Positions 1 through 5,888 of a stretch of 5,888 bases of DNA are shown piece by piece. The stretch comes from Lutispora sp. (lineage in GTDB: Bacteria > Bacillota > Clostridia > Lutisporales > Lutisporaceae), in assembly GCA_030834765.1 (NCBI GenBank), contig JAUQXG010000030.1, positions 1-5,888 of the forward strand, written 5' to 3'. Below the pieces are notes generated by a model. The model saw nothing but the letters and a program-made list of their open reading frames with translations, was not told the origin of the DNA and did not search any database. Position 1 is the stretch's first letter. Each line of letters opens with the position of its first letter. The translations under genes and the position numbers were made by a program.

Positions 1-52
1 GATTTTTAGAAAAATATATAACCTAAATTCAATAGACAGAAATAGGAAATGA

Positions 53-81
53 AAACTTGAAGAAACTTGAAAAAACTTGAA
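53..81 (+). repeat. Three 10-bp-spaced copies of AAACTTGAA before the ECF promoter
   Basis: The 9-mer AAACTTGAA occurs at 53-61, 63-71 and 73-81, exactly 10 bp apart, so all copies face the same side of the helix. The third copy runs into the -35 element TGAAAC (78-83). Only this copy is followed by C, so only it completes the -35 motif. Each unit carries a short A-tract, so the array could act as a bent, UP-like element or as a phased binding site for a regulator. The repeat is read directly from sequence; the function is inference. Bases 1-52, upstream of it, contain no gene or signal I can support. Confidence 0.8.
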
Positions 82-103
82 ACTTTTTTACAGATATTAC
101 GTC
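78..103 (+). promoter_or_regulatory. ECF-sigma-type promoter P1 of the sigma gene
   Basis: A -35 element TGAAAC (78-83) and a -10 element CGTC (100-103) are separated by exactly 16 nt. This matches the well-known SigW-like ECF promoter form (TGAAAC, 16 nt, CGTA) except at the last base. Transcription would start near 110, leaving about 45 nt of leader before the GTG start at 155. Its position directly before an ECF sigma gene points to autoregulation, which is common in this family. A nearly identical site recurs at 720-745. Confidence 0.75.
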
Positions 104-140
104 TAATTGTTGGCTGCTTATTATAATGTAGTCATAGAGA

Positions 141-147
141 AAGGGGG
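141..147 (+). promoter_or_regulatory. Ribosome binding site that fixes the sigma gene start
   Basis: AAGGGGG lies 7 nt before the GTG at 155. The reading frame stays open upstream to a TTG at 107, but that codon has no ribosome binding site. It also lies only 3 nt after the -10 of P1, so it would fall outside the predicted transcript. The GTG start is therefore preferred. Confidence 0.75.
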
Positions 148-154
148 ACTGAGT

Positions 155-748
155 GTGAACGATTTGGACAGCGCTTTAATTAAAAAGTGCAAAAATGGAG
201 ATATTGAAGCTTTTGAGCATTTGATAAATACATATCAGAAAAAAGCATACAATATAGCTTTAAGAATTATGGCAAATGAAGAAGATGCCAAGGACATGGC
301 CCAGGAGGCATTTATTAGAATATATAAATCAATCATGAATTTTAGAGAGGAATCATCCTTTTCTACTTGGATATATAGAATTGTGACAAATGTATGTTTA
401 GATGAGGTTAGAAAAAGGAAGAACAGAGTAACTATTTCAATAGATGCAGGTATCAATATTGACGGCAGTGAAGCCAAATATGAATTATCCTGCGACAAGG
501 AAACCCCAGAGGATATATATGAAAAAGCTGAGAAGAAAGAAATCATTTTAGGAACAATAAATGAGCTAAGTGAAGAATATAAAAGTGCAATAGTTTTAAG
601 AGATATAGAAGGTTTTAGCTATGAAGAAATAGCAACTATTATGGATTGCTCTATAGGCACAGTGAAATCCAGGATAAATAGAGCGAGAAACATTCTGAAG
701 GACAAGCTCCGCAATAGGTTGGAACTTTCATATAAAAAGACCGTCTAA
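155..748 (+). CDS. ECF-family RNA polymerase sigma factor (sigma-70 group 4)
   Basis: This 197-aa protein has the usual size and layout of an ECF sigma factor, which directs core RNA polymerase to stress promoters. Region 2 spans about residues 20-90: the segment with DAKDMAQEAFIRIY (44-57) binds core and the -10 element, and FSTWIYRIVTNVCLDEVRKRK (69-89) is a typical region 2 end. An acidic linker follows (about 100-128). Region 4 spans about 132-184, and its helix-turn-helix (GFSYEEIATIMDCSIGTVKSRINRAR, 153-178) reads the -35. Regions 1 and 3 are absent, as expected. The GTG start is chosen from the ribosome binding site at 141-147. The next gene encodes a protein with an anti-sigma domain and starts 22 nt after the stop, so the two are probably a cognate pair. 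Its last codons overlap a second ECF-type promoter. The family is clear; the exact ECF subgroup and the signal are not determined. Confidence 0.95.
   Translation: MNDLDSALIKKCKNGDIEAFEHLINTYQKKAYNIALRIMANEEDAKDMAQEAFIRIYKSIMNFREESSFSTWIYRIVTNVCLDEVRKRKNRVTISIDAGINIDGSEAKYELSCDKETPEDIYEKAEKKEIILGTINELSEEYKSAIVLRDIEGFSYEEIATIMDCSIGTVKSRINRARNILKDKLRNRLELSYKKTV
720..745 (+). promoter_or_regulatory. Second ECF-type promoter P2, inside the 3' end of the sigma gene
   Basis: TGGAAC (720-725) and CGTC (742-745) are separated by 16 nt, the same geometry as P1. The match extends beyond the core: TTGGAACTTT (719-728) against TTGAAACTTT (77-86), and CGTCTAATT (742-750) against CGTCTAATT (100-108). Between the two blocks the spacers differ. 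The site covers the last codons of the sigma gene, and the TAA stop (746-748) follows the -10 directly. Transcription would start near 752, giving a leader of only about 19 nt that just holds the ribosome binding site of the anti-sigma gene. The sequence match is direct; promoter activity is inferred. Confidence 0.6.
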
Positions 749-755
749 TTCTTTG

Positions 756-763
756 AAAGGAGG
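756..763 (+). promoter_or_regulatory. Ribosome binding site that fixes the anti-sigma start
   Basis: AAAGGAGG is a near-perfect Shine-Dalgarno sequence. It sits 7 nt before the ATG at 771 but only 1 nt before the ATG at 765, and it overlaps the codons downstream of the in-frame TTG at 753. This makes 771 the likely start, so the protein begins MNCEVARNLM, as zf-HC2 proteins commonly do. Confidence 0.75.
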
Positions 764-770
764 GATGAAA

Positions 771-2060
771 ATGAACTGTGAAGTTGCGAGAAACTTAATG
801 TCTTTATATATAGATAAAGAATTAAATGATATAGAAAAAATAGATTTTGAAGAGCATATATCAAATTGTATTGAATGTAAAAATGAATATGAACTCCTTT
901 TGGAAATTGTTCTGGAATGCAACGATATAGATGAAGTGGAATTGCCGCAAGAATTTGGCCAGGAGCTGCATCAAAAATTAGTGGAAGCCCAGAAAGTTTC
1001 AAATAAAGGCAGTATAAAAGAATATATAAAAAGAGTGAATTGGAAGATTGCTTCAGGTATAACAGCTGCTGCGATCGTGTTTGCAGTAGCTGCTGGAGGC
1101 GGTTTCAATAATGTTGCCAGCAATGGGATAAGTCCTCAAACTCCTATGAGTGCTCCGGAAGCGAGCTTTGATAGAGGCGCTGAAGAAGCAGGTTATGGTT
1201 ATACTGGTGGTGGGCAGTCAAATGTTACTATGTCTAAAAACAAAGAAGCAAAAGAGGATATTGCAATCAACTTTAGCGAAAGCATTGCTGATACAGCTGC
1301 AGCGGCACCAAAATCTCTGCAATCAACTATAGTGGAACCAAAGGCAGAAATGCAGAGGACTGTAGGACGAAAAATTATAAAATCCGGCTCTGTCGCCCTT
1401 GAAGTAGCAGACTTTGATGCTAAAATAGACAATATCAACAAGATGGTAGCTAGCGTTGGAGGCTATATAGAAAATTCTCAGGTAGATAATTTTACTTATA
1501 ATTCTCAAGGCTTAAAGGAAAAAAGAAAGCAAGGGAATATAACTGTAAGGATACCATCTGATAAATTTGAAGAAAGCTTTAAAAAAATAAAGGGTACAGA
1601 TAATGTATTAAGTGAAAATACAAATGGCAGCGATATTACAATGCAATATAGAGATACTGCTACCAGAGTAGATAATTTAAAAATCCAAGAAAAGAGCTTG
1701 CAGGCTCTTATGGAAAAGGCTAAAAATGTAGATGAGGTACTTCGTATAGAGATAGAGCTAAACAGAATCAGAACGGAAATAGATTTGATGACAGGTGACT
1801 TAAAGAGATGGGATGACTTAGTTGATTTTTCAACTCTTAATATAAATCTGGTGGAGTTGAAGTCAGCGGATTTAAAACAAGTAAGCATAGATAATGTTTG
1901 GGGAAGAGCCTATAACAGTTTTGTGAAAGCAATTAACAATATCATATCAGGTGCAGAAAAGTTAGTAGTATTTTTATTTGCTGCGGTCCCATATTTATTG
2001 GTAATAGGTATACTTGGAATAATTGTGGGATATTTTATAAAAAGAAGGAGGGCTAGGTAA
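771..2060 (+). CDS. Membrane anti-sigma factor: zf-HC2 domain fused to DUF4349
   Basis: This 429-aa protein probably holds the upstream sigma factor inactive at the membrane. Residues 1-40 form a zinc-binding anti-sigma (zf-HC2/ZAS) domain with H29-x3-C33-x2-C36 and a probable fourth ligand at C3. A first membrane helix (about 93-110) is followed by a low-complexity external linker rich in Ala, Gly, Ser and Pro (about 111-195). A DUF4349 domain follows (about 196-365), including a charged helical, probably coiled-coil stretch (about 295-345) and the family-like ending DLVDFSTLNINL (349-360). A second membrane helix (about 397-423) ends in KRRRAR, which places the C-terminus in the cytoplasm. 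The topology is thus cytoplasm, helix, external DUF4349, helix, cytoplasm. It follows the sigma gene by 22 nt and lies 1 nt before the SIMPL gene. Domain calls are from recognised motifs. That DUF4349 senses an envelope signal, and that the factor is released by proteolysis or conformational change, are inferences. Confidence 0.88.
   Translation: MNCEVARNLMSLYIDKELNDIEKIDFEEHISNCIECKNEYELLLEIVLECNDIDEVELPQEFGQELHQKLVEAQKVSNKGSIKEYIKRVNWKIASGITAAAIVFAVAAGGGFNNVASNGISPQTPMSAPEASFDRGAEEAGYGYTGGGQSNVTMSKNKEAKEDIAINFSESIADTAAAAPKSLQSTIVEPKAEMQRTVGRKIIKSGSVALEVADFDAKIDNINKMVASVGGYIENSQVDNFTYNSQGLKEKRKQGNITVRIPSDKFEESFKKIKGTDNVLSENTNGSDITMQYRDTATRVDNLKIQEKSLQALMEKAKNVDEVLRIEIELNRIRTEIDLMTGDLKRWDDLVDFSTLNINLVELKSADLKQVSIDNVWGRAYNSFVKAINNIISGAEKLVVFLFAAVPYLLVIGILGIIVGYFIKRRRAR
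2045..2052 (+). promoter_or_regulatory. Ribosome binding site of the SIMPL gene inside the anti-sigma coding end
   Basis: AAGGAGGG lies 9 nt before the ATG at 2062 and falls entirely inside the last codons of the anti-sigma gene, where it encodes part of the basic KRRRAR tail. The TAA at 2058-2060 is 1 nt before the next ATG, so translation of the two genes is likely coupled. Confidence 0.8.
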
Positions 2061-2061
2061 T

Positions 2062-2817
2062 ATGACCAAAAAGGTTATAAAGTCATTATCAGTAGTTGCT
2101 ATAGCAATAAGTTTAGTAGTGAGCGGAATAGGATTTGACGGTGCTTTTTTCATTGAAAATGTGTATGCCGATGAAGCGGTACAAAGCAATACCCTTTCAG
2201 TAAACGGGGAGGCCACTATAAAGGCAAAACCGGATGTTGGATATGTAAGCGTTGGTGTACAAACAGAAAATAAAGAATCCAAGGTAGCGCAGCAAGATAA
2301 TGCAAAGAAGATGACCGAAGTTTATAAAGCATTAGAAAAGCTTGAAATTCCAAAAGAGCTAATAAAAACAGAGAACTATAGCGTATACCCAGTGGAAGTA
2401 TATAATGAAAAAGATAAAAGGACCTATGTATCTACTTATAGAGTGATCAATACAGTAAGAATCACCGTAAATGATATTGACATGGTGGGAGAGGTAATAG
2501 ATGCAGCATCATTAAATGGAGCGAATAAAATCAATAATGTTGTGTTTGGTCTAAAAGATGCCGATGAATATTATTTACAAGCTTTAAAAGAAGCGGCAAA
2601 GAAAGCTAAAATAAAAGCGGAGTCTGTATCAGATATATTTGGAATAAAATTAACAATTCCATCACAAATAAATGAAAATGCAAATTATCAACCAGTTTAC
2701 TATTATAGAGATAGTCAGGCAGTAAGTGTCATTAAAGGTGAGGGGCAGTATGCCACACCGGTATCTTATGGAGAATTAGAAATAAAAGCCAATGTATATT
2801 TAGTTTACAAGTATTAA
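2062..2817 (+). CDS. Secreted SIMPL (DUF541) domain protein
   Basis: This 251-aa protein starts with a signal peptide: basic MTKKVIK, a hydrophobic core (about 9-30), and probable cleavage after VYA (residues 34-36). No lipobox cysteine is present and the mature protein has no cysteine at all. The rest (about 43-251) is one SIMPL/DUF541 domain of the kind found in Brucella BP26/OMP28. Recognisable family features are the first strand with GEATIKAKPD (49-58), the pair NYSVYPVEVY (105-114) and YRVINTVRITV (126-136), GANKINNVVFGL (153-164), and the helix ALKEAAKKAKIKAE (174-187). Family members are exported and some form ring-like oligomers; their biochemical role is poorly known. The 1-nt spacing to the anti-sigma gene and the terminator after it make it the last gene of the ECF cassette. 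It is therefore a likely target or partner of that system, but this is inferred from context only. Confidence 0.93.
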   Translation: MTKKVIKSLSVVAIAISLVVSGIGFDGAFFIENVYADEAVQSNTLSVNGEATIKAKPDVGYVSVGVQTENKESKVAQQDNAKKMTEVYKALEKLEIPKELIKTENYSVYPVEVYNEKDKRTYVSTYRVINTVRITVNDIDMVGEVIDAASLNGANKINNVVFGLKDADEYYLQALKEAAKKAKIKAESVSDIFGIKLTIPSQINENANYQPVYYYRDSQAVSVIKGEGQYATPVSYGELEIKANVYLVYKY

Positions 2818-2829
2818 AATGAATAGTCG

Positions 2830-2865
2830 AAAGCCTGTGTTAGATAATATCAGCATAGGCTTTTT
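2830..2865 (+). terminator. Intrinsic terminator closing the ECF cassette
   Basis: AAAGCCTGTG (2830-2839) pairs with CATAGGCTTT (2854-2863), giving 10 bp with one G·U wobble. The 14-nt interior can add a few weak pairs. The run TTTTT (2861-2865) follows, then further T-rich sequence. It begins 13 nt after the SIMPL stop codon and separates the signalling cassette from polA. Confidence 0.85.
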
Positions 2866-2930
2866 ATTATTTGCAAAAATAAACTGCAAATTAAAAAGGG
2901 TTTTAACGATTTAAATGGAAATAATATTAG

Positions 2931-2968
2931 TTGAGTGCTCATGCTATCTGATGATTGCACAGGCTCAA
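2931..2968 (+). other. Possible leader hairpin ahead of polA
   Basis: In the 122-nt gap before polA, three short arms nest. TTGAG (2931-2935) pairs with CTCAA (2964-2968), TGC (2936-2938) with GCA (2957-2959), and TCAT (2939-2942) with ATGA (2951-2954). The loop is 8 nt, with bulges on the 3' side. The structure ends 7 nt before the GGAGG (2976-2980) of polA. It is bulged and weak, so it could be chance. I see no convincing sigma-A promoter in this gap; TAATAT at 2922-2927 lacks a good -35 partner. Confidence 0.3.
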
Positions 2969-2987
2969 AGCATTTGGAGGTTGAAAG

Positions 2988-5552
2988 ATGAAAAAAGAGA
3001 AAATGATAGTGATAGATGGACATAGCCTTATGCATAGGGCTTTTTATGGATTGCCGCTTTTATCAAACTCAAAAGGATTACATACCAATGTAATATATGG
3101 CTTTATCAATATGATCAATAAGCTCATTGAAGAATATAAGCCTGATTATATAAGTATCGCCTTTGATACAAAATCTCCTACCTTCAGACATAAAGAATAT
3201 GTTGAATATAAGGCAGGAAGAAAGAAGATGGCAGATGAAATGTCAGAGCAGATACCAGTCCTGAAGAAAGTACTGGATGCAATGAATATAAAAAGGTTAG
3301 AAATAGAAGGCTACGAGGCAGATGACATTTTAGGAACCGTAGCAAAGCAGGCGGATGAACATAATATTTTTACATATATAGTTACTGGGGACAAAGACTC
3401 ATTTCAGCTTATAAATCAAAATGTTAATGTGCTATATACTAAAAGAGGCATAACTGATGTTGATGTATATGATGAACAAAAGCTTATGGAATCATACGGT
3501 ATTACGCCAGCACAAGTGCCAGATATGAAAGGTCTTATGGGAGATGCATCAGACAATATACCTGGAGTTCCAGGAATAGGAGAAAAAACTGCCCTTGACC
3601 TGATAAAGCAGTTTGGAACCTTGGAAAATGTATTAGCAGATTCTCATGAAATAAAGAAAAAAGGTGTAAAGGATAAGATAGAAGCAAATAAGGAGCAGGC
3701 AGAATTCTCAAAGAAGCTTGCTACGATTATTAAAGACGTGCCTGTAGAATTGTGTATAGATGACTGTCGCATACAAGAGCCAAATGGAGAAGTGCTTTCA
3801 AAATTATATTTTGAATTAGAATTCCGATCACTTCTAGAAAAACTGAACCAAAAAGGTTTTATAAAGCCTGAGTTAGATAAAAAGCAAGAAGTTATGGAAG
3901 TATTGCATATAGAAAATATATGTGACATGAAAAATATTATGGATCGTATAAATAATAATAAGGAAATGTGCTTTAAAATTTTTTCCGAGAAAGCATATAT
4001 ATATGACCAAGATAAGATTATTTCAATGACCTTGGATGAGAGCAACATACCCTTTATAAAGAATGTTATGGAGAATCCGAATATTTTAAAATCAAGTTAT
4101 GATATAAAGCAAGATATACTGGCATTAAAGCGCATAGGTATAGAGCTAGAAGGACTAGGATTTGATATCATGCTTGCTGCCTATATTATAAATCCATCAA
4201 AGAGTGCATATTCAATCAATGAACTTGCTTATGAATTTTTAGGAATAGAGATAGATGAAACGCCAGAAGCACATTTTTGTGCAATGCAAGAGCTTGAAAG
4301 TGTGTTAAAAGATAGAATGAAGGAAACAGATATGGAAAAGCTTTACTACGAAATAGAGCTGCCTTTAACAGCTGTGCTTGCAGATATGGAGTTTTATGGA
4401 TTTAAAGTGGATCGCAAAATACTTGAAGAGCTTTCTCGTGATTTTGGTGCCCAGATAGAGGGTCTGACAGAGAGCATTTATGTGATGGCAGGAGAAACCT
4501 TTAATATAAATTCACCAAAGCAGCTTGGAGTAATACTTTTTGAAAAGTTAAATTTATCTGCACTTAAAAAAACCAAGACTGGCTATTCAACTGATGTTGA
4601 AGTGTTAGAGGATCTTTCGGATAAACATCCTATAGCCCAGAAGATACTAGAATACAGACAGATCGTGAAGCTGAAATCTACTTATGTGGATGGGCTGATA
4701 AACTTGATAGATGATACTGGCAGAATTCACTCAAAGCTGAATCAAACCGTTGCTGCAACAGGCAGGCTTAGCAGTACAGAGCCTAATCTGCAAAACATTC
4801 CTATTAAAACCGAGGCAGGCAGGCAAATAAGAAGGGCATTTGTATCAGAGGATCAAAATCATCTATTGGTGGATGCTGATTATTCACAGATAGAGCTTAG
4901 AGTATTGGCACATATATCAAATGACGAAAAGTTTATAGATGCTTTTAGAAACAATGAGGATATACATACCCGTACAGCTTCAGAGGTTTTTGGTGTGCCG
5001 AAGGAAAGTGTAACTAGCATTATGAGAAGCAGAGCAAAAGCTGTAAACTTTGGTATCGTATATGGCTTAGGTGATTTTAGCCTTGCAAAAGACCTAGGAA
5101 TTACAAGAAAAGAAGCAAAGCAATATATAGATAATTATTTTAATAGATACCCAAATGTGAAAAAATATATGATAGATATCGTAGCAGAGGCAAAGGAAAA
5201 AGGATATGTTACAACACTGTTAAATAGAAGAAGATTTATACCTGAAGTATCTTCAAAAAACGCAATAGTCAGGAATGCAGGAGAAAGAATTGCGATGAAT
5301 ACCCCAATACAAGGTACCGCAGCAGATATTATTAAGATTGCCATGATAAAAGTATATAATGAATTAAAGAGTCAAAAGCTTAAATCAAAATTAATATTGC
5401 AAGTACATGATGAGCTTATCATAGAAACTCACAAGGATGAACTGGAGGTTGTGAAAGATATTATTAAGAGAAACATGGAAAGTGCATTAACTCTTAGTGT
5501 ACCTCTAACAGTAGAAGTGCATTTCGGCGATAGCTGGTACGATTCAAAGTAA
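2988..5552 (+). CDS. polA: DNA polymerase I
   Basis: This 854-aa enzyme removes RNA primers and fills gaps during lagging-strand synthesis and excision repair. The N-terminal 5'-3' exonuclease (about 1-290) keeps its metal-binding acids: D10, D60, EADD (110-113), GDKD (134-137) and the H3TH segment GDASDNIPGVPGIGEKTA (185-202). The middle domain (about 300-455) has the 3'-5' exonuclease fold, but the first DxE motif is missing (EMCFKIFSEK, 326-335) and I find no exo III YxxxD. Proofreading is therefore probably lost, as in Bacillus and Thermus enzymes. The polymerase domain (about 456-854) is intact: motif A DYSQIELR (631-638), motif B from R680 through K684, F688 and Y692, and motif C VHDE (806-809). 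The length is normal for the family. The ATG at 2988 is 7 nt after GGAGG (2976-2980). coaE follows after 25 nt. Confidence 0.98.
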   Translation: MKKEKMIVIDGHSLMHRAFYGLPLLSNSKGLHTNVIYGFINMINKLIEEYKPDYISIAFDTKSPTFRHKEYVEYKAGRKKMADEMSEQIPVLKKVLDAMNIKRLEIEGYEADDILGTVAKQADEHNIFTYIVTGDKDSFQLINQNVNVLYTKRGITDVDVYDEQKLMESYGITPAQVPDMKGLMGDASDNIPGVPGIGEKTALDLIKQFGTLENVLADSHEIKKKGVKDKIEANKEQAEFSKKLATIIKDVPVELCIDDCRIQEPNGEVLSKLYFELEFRSLLEKLNQKGFIKPELDKKQEVMEVLHIENICDMKNIMDRINNNKEMCFKIFSEKAYIYDQDKIISMTLDESNIPFIKNVMENPNILKSSYDIKQDILALKRIGIELEGLGFDIMLAAYIINPSKSAYSINELAYEFLGIEIDETPEAHFCAMQELESVLKDRMKETDMEKLYYEIELPLTAVLADMEFYGFKVDRKILEELSRDFGAQIEGLTESIYVMAGETFNINSPKQLGVILFEKLNLSALKKTKTGYSTDVEVLEDLSDKHPIAQKILEYRQIVKLKSTYVDGLINLIDDTGRIHSKLNQTVAATGRLSSTEPNLQNIPIKTEAGRQIRRAFVSEDQNHLLVDADYSQIELRVLAHISNDEKFIDAFRNNEDIHTRTASEVFGVPKESVTSIMRSRAKAVNFGIVYGLGDFSLAKDLGITRKEAKQYIDNYFNRYPNVKKYMIDIVAEAKEKGYVTTLLNRRRFIPEVSSKNAIVRNAGERIAMNTPIQGTAADIIKIAMIKVYNELKSQKLKSKLILQVHDELIIETHKDELEVVKDIIKRNMESALTLSVPLTVEVHFGDSWYDSK
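3024..3045 (+). other. Terminator-like hairpin inside the start of polA
   Basis: AGCCTTA (3024-3030) can pair with TAGGGCT (3035-3041), giving 7 bp including one G·U, around a TGCA loop. The run TTTTT (3041-3045) follows at once. It covers codons 13-20 of polA. The residues (HSLMHRAFY) are conserved in the family, so the structure may be a by-product of coding. Its 3' half closely repeats that of the real terminator at 2830-2865. A role in early termination is speculative. Confidence 0.35.
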
Positions 5553-5577
5553 GCATGTGAATTTGAGGTGATTTTTT

Positions 5578-5888
5578 ATGATAATTGGTCTGACTGGAGG
5601 TATAGCTAGTGGTAAGAGCACTGTATCTAAAATGCTCAGAGATTTAGGAGCTCATATAATAGATGCAGATATCATAGCTAGAAAGGTTGTAGGAAAAGGG
5701 CAAAAAGCTTATAATAAAATAGTCCAAAGCTTTGGAAAGGACATACTGCAAGAAAATGGAGAACTGAATAGAAAAAAACTTGGGGATATTGTCTTTTCTG
5801 ATAAAGCTAAATTGAATCTTTTAAATAGGATAACTCATCCAGAGATTATATCTAGCATTGATGAAGAAATAGCAATTATGAAGGCGAA
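5578..5888 (+). CDS. coaE: Dephospho-CoA kinase, N-terminal part (runs off the window)
   Basis: The 103 visible codons encode the start of the enzyme that phosphorylates dephospho-CoA with ATP, the last step of coenzyme A synthesis in the cytoplasm. The protein begins [16 protein letters not shown] with the P-loop G7-x4-G12-K13-S14. It continues with the family motif DADIIAR (29-35) and with THPEI (86-90), which matches the conserved HP motif of CoaE. About half of a typical 195-205 aa protein is present, and the frame is open to the window end. GAGGTG (5565-5570) lies 7 nt before the ATG. It starts 25 nt after polA with no terminator between, so the two are probably co-transcribed; polA-coaE adjacency is common in Firmicutes. 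Confidence 0.96.
   Translation, partial: MIIGLTGGIASGKSTVSKMLRDLGAHIIDADIIARKVVGKGQKAYNKIVQSFGKDILQENGELNRKKLGDIVFSDKAKLNLLNRITHPEIISSIDEEIAIMKA

Noticed and set aside
1..52. Possible end of an upstream gene (an open frame reaching TGA at 50-52)
   Set aside because: Only 16 codons are visible, with no recognisable protein and chance-level length in AT-rich DNA.
122..127. Perfect TATAAT -10 hexamer before the sigma gene
   Set aside because: No TTGACA-like -35 lies 16-18 nt upstream (the bases there are around ACGTCT) and there is no TGn extension. In AT-rich DNA this is easily chance, though a weak second start cannot be excluded.
107..154. Upstream extension of the sigma gene to a TTG at 107
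   Set aside because: It has no ribosome binding site, lies at or before the predicted transcription start of P1, and would translate through the strong ribosome binding site at 141-147. GTG 155 fits better.
1150..1332. Plus-strand 60-aa frame inside the anti-sigma linker
   Set aside because: It is an alternative frame of the low-complexity linker without its own ribosome binding site or family resemblance.
1505..1888. Minus-strand open frame of 127 aa opposite the anti-sigma gene
   Set aside because: It is a shadow of the DUF4349 coding region: composition is Ser/Phe/Leu-rich as expected for antisense of AT-rich coding DNA, and no domain is recognisable.
2902..2927. Possible sigma-A promoter for polA with TAATAT as -10
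   Set aside because: TAATAT (2922-2927) has no acceptable -35 at normal spacing; the closest T-rich hexamers are 13-15 nt away. A promoter must exist somewhere, but I cannot place it from the sequence.
3644..4048. Minus-strand open frame of 134 aa opposite polA
   Set aside because: It is antisense to well-conserved polA coding sequence, has low-complexity Ser/Phe/Ile content, and shows no recognisable motif.

Overview
The window looks like a piece of chromosome from a low-GC, Gram-positive anaerobe, most likely class Clostridia. The base composition is AT-rich, ribosome binding sites are strong GGAGG types, and DNA polymerase I has a Clostridia/Bacillus-type sequence with a degenerate proofreading domain. 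The ECF sigma / DUF4349 anti-sigma / SIMPL gene set also fits that group. All genes are on the + strand. I see no mobile element, CRISPR array, tRNA or rRNA.

Region 1 (about 53-2865) is a self-contained envelope-signalling cassette. It encodes an ECF sigma factor (155-748), a membrane protein with an N-terminal zinc anti-sigma domain and an external DUF4349 domain (771-2060), and a secreted SIMPL-domain protein (2062-2817), and it ends in an intrinsic terminator (2830-2865). Two promoter-like sites with nearly the same sequence and the same 16-nt spacer lie before the sigma gene (78-103) and across its stop codon (720-745). They match the classical ECF form (AAC in the -35, CGT in the -10). 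The inferred circuit is that the sigma factor drives its own gene and, separately, its anti-sigma and the SIMPL gene. The first site sits at the end of three 10-bp repeats.

Region 2 (2866-2987) is a short intergenic leader without a convincing housekeeping promoter. It has a possible hairpin just ahead of the polA ribosome binding site.

Region 3 (2988-5888) is a housekeeping pair: complete polA (DNA polymerase I, 854 aa) and, 25 nt later, the first 103 codons of coaE (dephospho-CoA kinase), which runs off the window. A terminator-like hairpin with a T-run lies within the first 20 codons of polA.

The most notable observation is the duplicated ECF promoter. The second copy is written into the last codons of the sigma gene and would give the anti-sigma gene its own very short leader. 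The gene families themselves are known; I do not see a wholly new system.
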